The translations under genes were made by a program, and so were the position numbers. From Nocardioides terrigena (GTDB lineage Bacteria; Actinomycetota; Actinomycetes; Propionibacteriales; Nocardioidaceae): 64,000 bases of DNA. This document shows, piece by piece, positions 8,268-19,190 of this stretch. The notes beneath the pieces were generated by a model. That model did no database searches. It saw only the letters and a list, made by a program, of their open reading frames with translations, and had not been told where the DNA came from. Location of the stretch: NCBI RefSeq assembly GCF_003047265.1, contig NZ_PZYY01000003.1, positions 124,001 to 188,000 of the forward strand. The letters run 5' to 3'. Position 1 is the stretch's first letter, and the number at the start of each line of letters is the position of its first letter.

Positions 8268-8777
8268 TCAATGGCCGACGCTCGTCGTGAGGTCGGCGCC
8301 GAAGACCAACGCCGGGCCCCCGTTCTTGTGAATCTCACGCTCGAGCGCCAGCCCGATCTTCGCTGCCACCCCCTGGGAGGCGACGTTGTCGGGCCGGATG
8401 ATCGCGATCAGGTGATCGATGCCCGCATCGCCGGCGGCCTCGCGGACCGCTGCAGCCGCTTCGGCGGCGTATCCCTGACGACGGAGCGAGGATCGCACGT
8501 GCCAGCCGGCCTCGACCAGCCACTGGCCCTCCACCTCCTGCATGGTCAGCCCGCAGTCGCCGACGAACTCGCCGGAGTGGGTCTCGATGATCCAGAGCCC
8601 GAATTCGTGGTCGGCGTAGTTGTTGAGATTCCACTCGATCCAGCCCGTCGCGCCGCGGGAGCCGCCGATCTCCAAGGTCGCGATGTCGGGGAGGTCTGCC
8701 TCGGTCATCTCTCGAAATCGGAGCCGGGGTGTGGCAGCGGGCAACACGTCGGTCACGGTACGACAGGGCGTGACCAT
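8268..8777 (-). CDS. GNAT family N-acetyltransferase
   Basis: About 169 residues from ATG 8777; GTG at 8756 is an alternative that would still keep the typical N-terminus (AATPRLRFREMTEADLP). The GNAT fold is shown by IGGSRGATGWIEWNL, GEFVGDCGLTMQEV, the acetyl-CoA loop RSSLRRQGYAAEAAAAVRE and the C-terminal IIRPDNVASQGVAAKIGLAL. This is the RimJ/RimL-like branch that acetylates a protein N-terminus or a small molecule. No clear ribosome binding site precedes either start, so the start is uncertain. Confidence 0.85.
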   Translation of the reverse strand: MVTPCRTVTDVLPAATPRLRFREMTEADLPDIATLEIGGSRGATGWIEWNLNNYADHEFGLWIIETHSGEFVGDCGLTMQEVEGQWLVEAGWHVRSSLRRQGYAAEAAAAVREAAGDAGIDHLIAIIRPDNVASQGVAAKIGLALEREIHKNGGPALVFGADLTTSVGH

Positions 8778-8793
8778 GGGATCGAGTGGTCGC

Positions 8794-8979
8794 TCACTCG
8801 CCCAGACGTCGCAACACCTCGTCGTACCTGTCGCGTGCTTGGGCCGACAGCTCGCGCACATCGGTCTCGTACAGACGCCCGGGTGACGCACAGGAGTCTG
8901 GCCGGACCAAGGACTCGCGAGGGCTGACGCCGTCATGCTCTGCGATCTCGCCGACAACCCGCTCGTCGTCCTTGCCCAT
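8794..8979 (-). CDS. Putative 61-aa hypothetical protein
   Basis: A short frame (MGKDDERVVGEIAEHDGVS to RDRYDEVLRRLGE), rich in charged residues, ending 16 nt before the GNAT start on the same strand. It is a plausible first gene of a two-gene operon. It has no known domain and only a weak GGGGTG upstream of the ATG. It could be a non-coding shadow, although no competing frame exists on the other strand here. Confidence 0.4.
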   Translation of the reverse strand: MGKDDERVVGEIAEHDGVSPRESLVRPDSCASPGRLYETDVRELSAQARDRYDEVLRRLGE

Positions 8980-9020
8980 GAAGGCACCCCGCGTCCGTCA
9001 GCCATGTGGCGGGCGGTCGA

Positions 9021-9049
9021 TGTCACGCCCTCCGTGTTCAAGGTATAAC
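9021..9049 (+). promoter_or_regulatory. Likely promoter of helR
   Basis: A good -10 hexamer TATAAC (9044-9049) lies 17 nt downstream of TGTCAC (9021-9026), a weak -35. The predicted start of transcription, near 9056, falls at the edge of the rifamycin-associated element at 9057-9075. Confidence 0.5.
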
Positions 9050-9056
9050 CCACCAC

Positions 9057-9075
9057 GGGGCTTGCCGCAAGACCC
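9057..9075 (+). promoter_or_regulatory. Rifamycin-associated element (RAE)
   Basis: GGGGCTTGCCGCAAGACCC, a 19-bp imperfect palindrome (GGGGCTTGC / GCAAGACCC). It closely resembles the rifamycin-associated element described upstream of rifamycin-inactivating genes and helR in actinomycetes. It lies 60 bp before the helR start, just downstream of the TATAAC hexamer. The match to the published consensus is from memory; position and symmetry are read directly. Confidence 0.8.
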
Positions 9076-9135
9076 TGGTCATGGCCCAGAATCCCGGCTC
9101 CAGCCCGCCGTACAGAACCACCGGAGCCACCACCT

Positions 9136-11280
9136 GTGACACACCAGACCACCGACGTCTTCTCCCTGGCCGAGCACCCGGCCAAGGCCGACCCACGACT
9201 CATCGCCGCCGACGAGGCCCACTTCGCGGCCATCGCCGACAGCCTCCAGCTCTCCCTCGCCGACCTGGCGGACCGCCGCGACGCCGCGCTGAGGCTCCCG
9301 GGTGGCACCGACCAGGCGGCCATGGACCGCGACGAGGAGGTGCACCGCATCTCCGTCCGGCTGCGCACCCTGAGCCGCTACTCCCTCGACCTGTGCCTGG
9401 GTCGCGTCGTCGGCACGGACGGCGAGACCCTCTACATCGGGCGCCTCGGCCTCACCGGTGGCGACGGGCAGCGGCTGCTCGTCGACTGGCGCTCCCCCGC
9501 GGCCGAACCCTTCTTCGGAGCCACCCACGCCCGCCCGATGGGCCTCGCGAGCCGCCGGCGGTACCGCTGGACGCGTGGCCGGGTCACCGACTACTGGGAC
9601 GAGGTCTTCACGTCCGACGGGCTCGAGGGGCACGCGGCACTCGACGACCAGTCCGCCTTCATCGCCACCCTGGGCAGCAGCCGCTCTGCACAGATGCGCG
9701 ACGTGCTCGGCACGATCCAGGCCGACCAGGACGCCATCATCAGGGCCGGATCGCGTGGTGTGCTCGTCGTCGACGGCGGGCCCGGCACGGGCAAGACCGT
9801 CGTCGCGCTGCACCGCACGGCGTACCTGCTCTACTCGGACCCTCGGCTCGGCGATCGCCGTGGCGGTGTGCTCTTCGTCGGCCCGCACCAGCCCTACCTC
9901 ACGTACGTCGGTGACGTCCTGCCCAGCCTCGGTGAGGAGGACGTGCGGACCAGCACCCTCCTGGACCTGCTGCCCGAGGGCGCGACGGCCGTGCCCGAGA
10001 CCGACCCCGCGGTGGCCCGGCTGAAGTCCTCGGCCGACATGGTCCGGGCGATCGAGCCGGCCGTCCGGTTGTACGAGGAACCGCCCACCACCGGTATGGA
10101 GCTGGAGACCCCCTGGGGTGACGTCTGGCTCAGCCCGAGCGACTGGGCCGAGGCCTTCGAGACACCTGCCCCGGGCACTCCCCACAACGAGGCCCGCGAC
10201 GAGGTCTGGGAGGAGCTGCTGACCATCCTCGTGGACAAGCACGAGGCCGACGAGGACGTCTCCCCCGACCTCGTACGCCGGTCGCTGAGGCAGGACGCCG
10301 ACCTGGCCACCGCCTTCAACCGGGCATGGCCTCTCATCGAGGCGACGGACCTCGTGGGTGACCTGTGGGAGGTGCCGGCCTACCTGCGCATGTGCGCGCC
10401 CTGGCTCTCGCCCGAGGAGGTCCGTGCCCTGCAGCGCACGGACGCTCGCGCGTGGACCGTGTCCGACCTGCCGCTCCTCGACGCGGCCCGCCGGCGACTC
10501 GGCGACCCGGAGGCCTCGCGGCGACGACGTCGACACGAGGCGGCCGTCGCCGCCGAGAGGGCCCGGATGGACCGGGTCGTCGACGAGCTCCTGCAGCTCG
10601 ACGACGAGGAGGGGCTCATGGCGCAGCTGACGCAGGGTGGCATCCGCGACGCCCTCGTCGACGACGCTGCGCTGCCCGGCGGCGAGCGCGACCAGCTCGC
10701 CGGGCCCTTCGCCCACGTGGTGGTCGACGAGGCGCAGGAGCTGACCGACGCCGAGTGGCAGATGCTCCTCCAACGGTGCCCGTCCGGGAGCCTCACCATC
10801 GTCGGCGACCGTGCCCAGGCCCGCCACGGGTTCGCGGAGTCGTGGGAGGAACGGCTCGAGCGCGTCGGACTCGACCGGGTGCGCCTCGCGTCCCTCACCC
10901 TCAACTACCGCACGCCCGAGGAGGTCATGGCGGAGGCCGAGCCGGTGATCCGCGCCGCCCTGCTCGATGCCAACGTCCCCACCTCGGTCCGCAGCACCGG
11001 GGTGCCCGTCCACCGCGGGTCGGTCTCCGAGCTGCACGCCGTGGTCGAGCAGTGGCTCAGGGAGCACCCCGAGGGCACGGCCTGCGTCATCGGCGACCCG
11101 TCGTACGCCGCGACGGACCGGGTCCGGTCGCTCTCCCCCGTGCTCGCCAAGGGGCTCGAGTTCGACCTGGTCGTGCTCGTCGATCCCGAGGCGTTCGGCA
11201 CCGGCATCGAGGGGGCCGTGGACCGGTACGTCGCGATGACACGCGCCACCCAGCGGCTAGTGGTCCTGACCGTCCCCTAG
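9136..11280 (+). CDS. helR: RNA polymerase recycling/protection ATPase HelR (HelD family)
   Basis: 714-residue UvrD/Rep-like superfamily 1 ATPase of the HelD/HelR type. Walker A is GGPGTGKT (about residues 214-221). Later come VVVDEAQELTDAEWQML (Walker B), SLTIVGDRAQARHGF, LNYRTPEEVM, and AKGLEFDLVVLVDPE with YVAMTRATQRLVVL (motifs V-VI). HelR displaces rifamycin from RNA polymerase and recycles stalled enzyme. GTG at 9136 has GGAG 9 nt upstream. The RAE in its leader supports HelR and not generic HelD, and predicts rifamycin induction. The stop shares CTAG with the stop of the convergent VanZ gene. Confidence 0.92.
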   Translation: MTHQTTDVFSLAEHPAKADPRLIAADEAHFAAIADSLQLSLADLADRRDAALRLPGGTDQAAMDRDEEVHRISVRLRTLSRYSLDLCLGRVVGTDGETLYIGRLGLTGGDGQRLLVDWRSPAAEPFFGATHARPMGLASRRRYRWTRGRVTDYWDEVFTSDGLEGHAALDDQSAFIATLGSSRSAQMRDVLGTIQADQDAIIRAGSRGVLVVDGGPGTGKTVVALHRTAYLLYSDPRLGDRRGGVLFVGPHQPYLTYVGDVLPSLGEEDVRTSTLLDLLPEGATAVPETDPAVARLKSSADMVRAIEPAVRLYEEPPTTGMELETPWGDVWLSPSDWAEAFETPAPGTPHNEARDEVWEELLTILVDKHEADEDVSPDLVRRSLRQDADLATAFNRAWPLIEATDLVGDLWEVPAYLRMCAPWLSPEEVRALQRTDARAWTVSDLPLLDAARRRLGDPEASRRRRRHEAAVAAERARMDRVVDELLQLDDEEGLMAQLTQGGIRDALVDDAALPGGERDQLAGPFAHVVVDEAQELTDAEWQMLLQRCPSGSLTIVGDRAQARHGFAESWEERLERVGLDRVRLASLTLNYRTPEEVMAEAEPVIRAALLDANVPTSVRSTGVPVHRGSVSELHAVVEQWLREHPEGTACVIGDPSYAATDRVRSLSPVLAKGLEFDLVVLVDPEAFGTGIEGAVDRYVAMTRATQRLVVLTVP

Positions 11281-11744
11281 GTCGGCGCCGGGACCCGTGC
11301 GGTGCGGCGCCGACGACGGCGCAGCGTGCTCGGCAGGGTCAGGATGAGGGCGAGCGCGACACCGATGACAGCCCCGATGGAGTTGGCCACGACGTCGCGG
11401 GGGTCCGGGACGCGGCCCGGGATGGAGCGCTGCGCGGTCTCGATGGCCGAGGTGAGGGCGATGCTGCCCGCCACGGCCACCCACCACAGCCGTGAGCCGA
11501 ACAGCAGCAGCACGAACACACCCACGGGGACGAACAGACCGATGTTGGCGAGGAACTCCACCCGATCCACGCTGAGTCGCGCCGTGACGGGGTCGAGGTC
11601 GGGATACCGCTCCAGCCGGGCCAGCACCCGCGCCGCCAGGGCCGAGTAGTCCGGTTGCTCGGAGGCCGGGGTCAGGGTCACCAGGCCGACGAAGCCGAGG
11701 TAGGCGAAGGTGAGCAGGCTCAGGAAGGGATGACGGTGGAACAC
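11277..11744 (-). CDS. VanZ family membrane protein
   Basis: 155-residue integral membrane protein with about four helices (FLSLLTFAYLGFVGLVTLTP; VEFLANIGLFVPVGVFVLLL; LWWVAVAGSIALTSAIETAQ; DVVANSIGAVIGVALALIL). The FLANIGLFVPVG and ETAQ...RVPDPRDVVANSIGA pattern is the VanZ-like signature. The C-terminus is a basic tail of Arg residues. VanZ relatives affect teicoplanin susceptibility or cell-envelope properties, but most are uncharacterised. It begins with GTG and ends tail-to-tail on helR with overlapping stop codons. Confidence 0.85.
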   Translation of the reverse strand: MFHRHPFLSLLTFAYLGFVGLVTLTPASEQPDYSALAARVLARLERYPDLDPVTARLSVDRVEFLANIGLFVPVGVFVLLLFGSRLWWVAVAGSIALTSAIETAQRSIPGRVPDPRDVVANSIGAVIGVALALILTLPSTLRRRRRRTARVPAPT

Positions 11745-11778
11745 GTCCCCATCATCGCGGTGCCGACCAACGCACCGC

Positions 11779-12141
11779 TCATCCGTCCGTCCCCCGCTGG
11801 TCCCGGGTGAGGTGCAGCAGCCACTGCGTGCCGCCGGTGTGGATCAGCGCATACCGGCGTACGCCGTGGCGACCGTGCAGCGCGAAAAGGAGCCGGCGCT
11901 CGGTGCGGTCCAGCTCCTCCCACGTGCCGTCGTCGGCGATGGTCTTGTGCTCGTCCTCGTAACCGGCGTGCTCGAGCTCGTGGTCGTCGACCGCGATCGC
12001 CAGCCGGTCGTGGGCGGAGTCGTCGGGCAGGCCCTTGGGCACCGCCCAGCTCCGGAGCACGCCGTCCTCCTCGAGCCGCAGGTCGAAGTGCGGGCTTGGC
12101 CTGCGGTGGTCGTGGAGCACGAAGCGTCTCTCCCCCGTCAT
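11779..12141 (-). CDS. Stand-alone LigD-type DNA 3'-phosphoesterase
   Basis: 120-residue protein equal to the phosphoesterase (PE) module of bacterial NHEJ ligase D. The active-site signature is visible: FVLHDHRRPSPHFDLRLEE, SWAVPKGLP and YALIHTGGTQWLLHL. PE domains trim 3'-phosphates and 3'-ribonucleotides at DNA ends before ligation. Here it is not fused to ligase or polymerase domains. It is divergent by 47 bp from a Nei2 glycosylase gene and near a UvrA-like gene, suggesting a small DNA-repair neighbourhood. CAGGGT stands 6 nt before the ATG, possibly a leaderless promoter. Confidence 0.88.
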   Translation of the reverse strand: MTGERRFVLHDHRRPSPHFDLRLEEDGVLRSWAVPKGLPDDSAHDRLAIAVDDHELEHAGYEDEHKTIADDGTWEELDRTERRLLFALHGRHGVRRYALIHTGGTQWLLHLTRDQRGTDG

Positions 12142-12188
12142 GCCTCGACCCTGCCACGTGGTGACCGCCCGGCGGGCAGGATGGACGC

Positions 12189-13035
12189 GTGCCCGAGGGA
12201 GACAGCGTCTGGAAGCTTGCCCGACGGCTCGACCGCCAGCTGACCGGCCGCACGGTGCTGCGCTCCGACTTCCGTACGCCGCGGCTCGCGACCCGCGACG
12301 TGTCCGGCAGGACCGTGGCGGGGCACGCCACGCACGGCAAGCACCTGCTCACCCGGCTGGGCGGGCTCGACGACTCCCCGCCGGTCCCTGCACAGCCACC
12401 TGCGCATGGACGGGTCGTGGACCACGACCGGACCGGGCAAGCGCCTCCCGGCCCGGGTGATGGCAGACGTCAGGCTGGTGCTGGCCCTCGACGACGGGCA
12501 GACGACCCACGGGATCAAGCTGCACGACCTCGAGCTGGTGCCGACCGCGGACGAGTCCCGCCTGGTCGGCCACCTCGGCCCGGACCCGTTGCGCGACGAC
12601 TGGGACGCCGACGAGGCGGTCCGCCGGCTGTGCGCCGATCCGACGCTCCCACTGGTGAGTGCGCTGCTCGACCAGCGGCTGGTGGCCGGGCTCGGCAACC
12701 TCTGGGCCAACGAGCTGGCGTTCCTCACCGGGGTGAGCCCCTGGACGCCCGTCGGCGACGTCGACGTACGACGACTGGTCGAGCGGGCGGCGACCATGCT
12801 GCACCACTCGGCCACCGTGCCGCAGGCCTACCAGGTGACGACCGGGTCGATGTGGCCCGGCACGGACCACTGGGTCACCGGCCGCCAGCGACGCGGCTGC
12901 CTGCGCTGCGGCACCGCGGTCCGGGTGGTCGCCGAGATCCCGGGTGACGCCGGCAACCGACGGACGTGGTGGTGTCCCCGCTGCCAGCCGGGTCCCGGTC
13001 CCGAGGCACGGCGACGCTCGCACGCCACCGGCTGA
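12189..13035 (+). pseudogene. nei2: Nei2-type DNA glycosylase/AP lyase, frameshifted
   Basis: GTG at 12189 starts PEGDSVWKLARRLDRQLTG, with the catalytic Pro2-Glu3 of the Fpg/Nei family. The frame then drifts; the rest (SLHSHLRMDGSWTTTGPGK, then LVAGLGNLWANELAFLTGV) is one frame over and ends at 13035. The C-terminal zinc finger CLRCG...CPRC is intact. Deleting one C from the CCCC run at 12376-12379 gives DDSRRSLHSHLRMDGSW and a full protein of about 280 residues. Either a true pseudogene or a homopolymer sequencing error. The intact enzyme would excise oxidised bases. Confidence 0.85.
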
Positions 13036-13053
13036 GGCCGCCGTCTCCCGGGC

Positions 13054-15420
<2,367 letters not shown>

Positions 15421-15510
15421 GTCTCAGCGTCCCTCCGTGCGTCCGACCGCCCCGCGGTCACCCCTCCGTGTGGTCCCGATCCAACCAGAGATCGCGGACA
15501 GGGGCAGTCC

Positions 15511-16533
15511 TCAGCGCCAGCCCAGACCGGGGGCGACGTCCCGCAGCACCGTCTCGAGGAGGTGGGCGTTGTAGTCGACGCCGAGCTGGTTGGGGACCGT
15601 CAGCAGCACGGTGTCGGCGGTCGCCACCGCCTCGTCCTGGGCCAGCTGCTGCACGAGCACGTCGGGCTCGGCGGCGTACGTCCGGCCGAAGATCGCCCGC
15701 ATCTGCGGCTCGATCTGCCCGACCTGGTCGGTGCTGTCGCCCTGGTGGCCGAAGTAGGCCCGGTCGAGGTCGGTGGTGATGGGCATGATCGAGCGGCTCA
15801 CCGACACCCGCGGCTCGCCGTCGTGACCCGCATCCTTCCAGCTGTCGCGGAAGGCCTCGACCTGCTTGCGCTGCTGCACGTGGAAGGGTTCCCCGCTCTC
15901 GTCCTGCTTGAGGGTCGAGCTCATCAGGTGCATGCCCATCCGGCCGGCCCACCGGGCGGTCGAGTCGGAGCCGGCTCCCCACCAGATGCGCTCGCGGAGG
16001 CCCTCGGAGTAGGGCTCCAGGGGCAGCAGGCCGGGCGGGTTGGGGAACATCGGGCGCGGGTTGGGTCGGGCGAACCCGGCTCCCGAGAGCATCCGCAGGA
16101 AGACCTCGGTGTGCCGTCGCGCCATGTCCGCGTCGGTCTCCCCCTCCTCCGGCTCGTGGCCGAAGAGCCTCCACCCGTCGATCACCTGCTCCGGTGATCC
16201 GCGGCTGATGCCGAGCTGCAGCCGACCCTCCGAGATGAGGTCCGCGGCGCCCGCGTCCTCGGCCATGTAGAGCGGGTTCTCGTAGCGCATGTCGATGACG
16301 CCGGTGCCGATCTCGATCCGGCTGGTGCGGGCCCCGACGGCCGCCAGCAGCGGGAACGGGCTGGCCAGCTGCCGCGCGAAGTGGTGCACACGGAAGTAGG
16401 CCCCGTCGACCCCGAGCTCCTCGGCGGCCTCGGCCAGCTCGATGGACTGGAGCAGCGTGTCCGACGCGGTGCGGACCTGCGAGTGCGGCGTGTCGGACCA
16501 GTGGCCGAAGTTGAGGAACCCGATCTTCTTCAT
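15511..16533 (-). CDS. LLM-class flavin-dependent oxidoreductase
   Basis: 340-residue luciferase-like monooxygenase. ATG 16533 gives the typical N-terminus MKKIGFLNFGHW; a longer reading from 16623 adds Arg/Pro-rich sequence unlike the family. SIELAEAAEELGVDGAYFRV, FPLLAAVGARTSRIEIGTGV, EDAGAADLISEGRLQLGIS and GSPEQVIDGWRLFG are family hallmarks for F420 or FMN binding in a TIM barrel. No Shine-Dalgarno is evident. Substrate unknown. It is divergent, 92 bp apart, from the BenE transporter. Confidence 0.88.
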   Translation of the reverse strand: MKKIGFLNFGHWSDTPHSQVRTASDTLLQSIELAEAAEELGVDGAYFRVHHFARQLASPFPLLAAVGARTSRIEIGTGVIDMRYENPLYMAEDAGAADLISEGRLQLGISRGSPEQVIDGWRLFGHEPEEGETDADMARRHTEVFLRMLSGAGFARPNPRPMFPNPPGLLPLEPYSEGLRERIWWGAGSDSTARWAGRMGMHLMSSTLKQDESGEPFHVQQRKQVEAFRDSWKDAGHDGEPRVSVSRSIMPITTDLDRAYFGHQGDSTDQVGQIEPQMRAIFGRTYAAEPDVLVQQLAQDEAVATADTVLLTVPNQLGVDYNAHLLETVLRDVAPGLGWR

Positions 16534-16613
16534 GCCGGGTACAACACCGGGGCGCCGAGGATCTTCCCGGTCCCGTCGCGCGGACCGCGCACCAGCCGGG
16601 AGCCCGGGCCCCC

Positions 16614-16619
16614 TAGCCT
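16614..16619 (+). promoter_or_regulatory. -10 element of benE-like gene (leaderless)
   Basis: TAGCCT lies 6 nt before the ATG at 16626, the spacing expected when transcription starts on the start codon. Confidence 0.5.
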
Positions 16620-16625
16620 CCACGC

Positions 16626-17804
16626 ATGAGCGGTACGACGACCAACGCGGGCACGTCGGACGCCGTCGTTGCCGGCGTGGTCACCGCCCTCGTGGGGTTC
16701 ACGTCGTCCTTCGCGGTGGTGCTGACGGGGCTGACCGTTGTCGGTGCCGACCGCCAGCAGGCCGCGTCGGGACTGGCGGTGGTGTCGGTGACCATGGGGC
16801 TCGGCTGCCTGCTGCTGTCGCTGCGCCACCGGATCCCGGTGACCATGGCGTGGTCGACGCCGGGAGCCGCGCTACTCGCCGGGGCCGCCGTCCCGGCTGC
16901 GGGGTGGGCCGGCGCCGTGGGGGCCTTCGCGTTCGCGGGACTGCTCTACCTGCTCACGGCCGTCGTCCGGCCCCTGGGCACCTGGGTGAGCCGGATCCCC
17001 GCCCCCATCGCGAGCGGCATGCTGGCCGGGGTGCTCCTCACCCTCTGCGTGGCGCCCTTCCGGGCGCTGGCCGACGACCCCGCGACGATCGCGCCGGTGC
17101 TGCTCACCTGGCTGGTCCTGCTGCGGGTGGCGCGGCGCTGGGCCGTCCCGGGCGCCCTGCTGGCTGCCGGCGTGGTGATCGCCGTGGCCGGTCAGCCGCT
17201 GCCGGAGGGGTCGCTGCTGCCTGCCCTGACCTGGACCACGCCGGTGCTCGACTGGGGTGCCGTGGTCGCGATCGGGCTGCCCCTCTACCTCGTCACCATG
17301 ACCGGGCAGAACATCCCCGGTGTGGCCGTGCTCGAGTCCTTCGGCTACCGCGCCCCGCTGCGTCCCGCGCTCGGGTGGGCCGGTGTGGCCACCGTCGCCA
17401 CGGCGCCCGCGGGCGGTTACAGCATCAACCTGGCCGCGATCTCGGCCGCGCTGGCGGCCGGCCCCGAGGCCGGTCCCGACCGGGACCGCCGCTGGATCGC
17501 CGGCGTCGCCTGCGGGGCGGCGTACCTCTGCCTCGCGCCCCTCTCCGTGCTCGTCACCGCCCTCAGCGCGGCGGCTCCCGCGGGCATCATCACCGCGGTC
17601 GCCGGGGTGGCCCTGCTCGGGACGTTCGCCGCATCGGCGACCGCGGCGCTGGCCGATCCGCTGCACCGCGAGGCCGGGGCGGTCACCTTCCTGGTGGCCG
17701 CCTCCGGGCTCTCCTTCGCCGGCGTCAGCCCGGCCTTCTGGGCGCTGGTCATCGGTGGTCTCGTGCTCCTCGTCACCCGCGCCGGACGTCGTACGACGCC
17801 CTGA
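16626..17804 (+). CDS. BenE-type benzoate/H+ symporter
   Basis: 392-residue polytopic membrane protein with about 10-12 helices. Family landmarks are FTSSFAVVLTGLTVVGADRQQA near the N-terminus, SRIPAPIASGMLAGVLLTL, LYLVTMTGQNIPGVAVLESF with the NIPG motif, and GGYSINLAAISAALAAGPEA. BenE proteins import benzoate with protons in aromatic catabolism, but no benzoate-degradation genes lie nearby, so the real substrate may differ. Confidence 0.85.
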   Translation: MSGTTTNAGTSDAVVAGVVTALVGFTSSFAVVLTGLTVVGADRQQAASGLAVVSVTMGLGCLLLSLRHRIPVTMAWSTPGAALLAGAAVPAAGWAGAVGAFAFAGLLYLLTAVVRPLGTWVSRIPAPIASGMLAGVLLTLCVAPFRALADDPATIAPVLLTWLVLLRVARRWAVPGALLAAGVVIAVAGQPLPEGSLLPALTWTTPVLDWGAVVAIGLPLYLVTMTGQNIPGVAVLESFGYRAPLRPALGWAGVATVATAPAGGYSINLAAISAALAAGPEAGPDRDRRWIAGVACGAAYLCLAPLSVLVTALSAAAPAGIITAVAGVALLGTFAASATAALADPLHREAGAVTFLVAASGLSFAGVSPAFWALVIGGLVLLVTRAGRRTTP

Positions 17805-17863
17805 CGCAGCGTCCGCCTCCCAGGGGTGAGGCGAGCGTCGGTCCCGGGTGACAGGGTCGGGCC

Positions 17864-18346
17864 ATGACAAGCCACGACGACCAGCTCGGCACCGTCACCG
17901 AGATCATGCGCGACACCCGGATCGCGGTGCTGACCTACCACTCCGCCGAGGGCACCCTGGTGTCCACCCCGATGGGGACCCAGGACTTCGAGACCCCGTC
18001 GACGGTGTGGTTCATCACCGAGCGCGACACCGACAAGGTGCACGCGATCACGGCCGACCCCCGCGTCAACGTCTCCTACTCGAGCAAGTCGGGCTGGGTG
18101 TCCCTGACCGGCACCGCCCGGGTCAACGAGGACCGCGCCAAGCTCCGCGAGCTGTGGGACGCCTCGGCCGGCATCTTCATGTCCGGTGGTCCCGACGACG
18201 AGGGCAACGTGCTGCTCGAGGTCAGCGGCGTGACCGCCGAGTACTGGGAGTCCCCGGGCAAGGTGTCGATGGCGATCGGCCTGGCGAAGGGCCTGGTCAG
18301 CGACGCCGAGCCCGACCTCGGGGACAACGACACCGTCACGCTGTAA
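17864..18346 (+). CDS. Pyridoxamine 5'-phosphate oxidase family protein
   Basis: 160-residue flavin/F420-binding split-barrel protein of the general-stress-26/PPOX type. Visible features are MRDTRIAVLTYHSAEGTLVS, TVWFITERDTDKVHAI, NVSYSSKSGWVSLTGTARV and the C-terminal SGVTAEYWESPGKVSMAI. Such proteins bind FMN or F420, and several are stress-induced; true PNPOx catalysis is unlikely because of the short length. CAGGGT precedes the ATG by 6 nt. Its TAA overlaps the ATG of the next gene (TAATG). Confidence 0.87.
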   Translation: MTSHDDQLGTVTEIMRDTRIAVLTYHSAEGTLVSTPMGTQDFETPSTVWFITERDTDKVHAITADPRVNVSYSSKSGWVSLTGTARVNEDRAKLRELWDASAGIFMSGGPDDEGNVLLEVSGVTAEYWESPGKVSMAIGLAKGLVSDAEPDLGDNDTVTL

Positions 18347-18993
18347 TGGGTCGCATGAGCGACCACCTGGAGACACCCGAGGAGTTCCACGCCCGCGTCG
18401 CGGCGGCGACCGACGCCGAGGGGCGGCTGCCGGTCGCCGTCACCGAGATGCCGGGGTGGGACATCTTCCCCTTCGAGATCGACTCGCTGCGCATCAAGCC
18501 GCTGCAGCCGCTCGCGGACGCGGAGCCGCCGCGGCGGGGCGAGGACCCGGCAGACTGCTGGTGTGCCGCGGCGCCGGCCGACGACCCGGAGCGGACGGTC
18601 TGGAGCAACGAGCGCTGGATCCTCACGCTCGACACCTCCATGCGCCTGCCGATCGCGGTCAACCTGCTCCCCCGCGAGCACTGTGACCTCACCGACGTCC
18701 CCGACGACCTGGCCGGGGAGATGGGCCGGCTGGTGGTGGCGGTCTCGGCCGCGATCGAGTCGCTGCCGGGCGTGGGTCGCGTGCAGCTCGCCAAGTACGG
18801 CGACGGCGGCGCCCACCTGCACCTGTTCCTCTTCGGCCGCCCGGCCCGGATGCTCCAGCTCCGCGGGTCACCGCTCCTGGACTGGGAGGAGAACCTCCCG
18901 GCCGTGCCGCTCGAGGTGCACCGGGCGCACGCGACGCACGTCGCCGCGCGGCTCGTCGAGCGCGTCGGCGGCACCGGCCCCGCCTGGAGCTGA
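18346..18993 (+). CDS. HIT-like domain protein
   Basis: 215 residues from ATG 18346 (TAATG overlap with the upstream stop); ATG 18355 (MSDHLETPEEF) is an equally good start. The core reads WILTLDTSMRLPIAVNLLPR, then VQLAKYGDGGAHLHLFLFGR, whose GAHLHLFLFG resembles the histidine triad of HIT hydrolases with one His missing. The C-terminus (LLDWEENLPAVP) is conserved-looking. It may bind or hydrolyse nucleotides, but the incomplete triad makes catalysis doubtful. Co-transcribed with the PPOX gene. Confidence 0.7.
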   Translation: MGRMSDHLETPEEFHARVAAATDAEGRLPVAVTEMPGWDIFPFEIDSLRIKPLQPLADAEPPRRGEDPADCWCAAAPADDPERTVWSNERWILTLDTSMRLPIAVNLLPREHCDLTDVPDDLAGEMGRLVVAVSAAIESLPGVGRVQLAKYGDGGAHLHLFLFGRPARMLQLRGSPLLDWEENLPAVPLEVHRAHATHVAARLVERVGGTGPAWS

Positions 18994-19138
18994 GCCGCGG
19001 GACGTATCAGGACCGGGGCCTCGGCGATCCGTCGAGGTGAGTACCACCCCGCGTGACCAGGGGGCATGGCCCGAACGGGTCATCTTCATACCGCATACGG
19101 CGTGTTTGCGCGGGGATCGCGTCAGGACCGGCCATCTC

Positions 19139-19160
19139 GCGTGTCACGGTGAAGACACGC
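19139..19160. promoter_or_regulatory. Hairpin or operator upstream of small Cys-rich gene
   Basis: GCGTGTC and GACACGC form a perfect 7-bp inverted repeat with an 8-nt loop, 30 nt before the start of the 47-residue gene. It may be an operator or an mRNA hairpin. Confidence 0.35.
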
Positions 19161-19190
19161 CCGACAGCAACGAAGCTCAGGAGCAGGACC

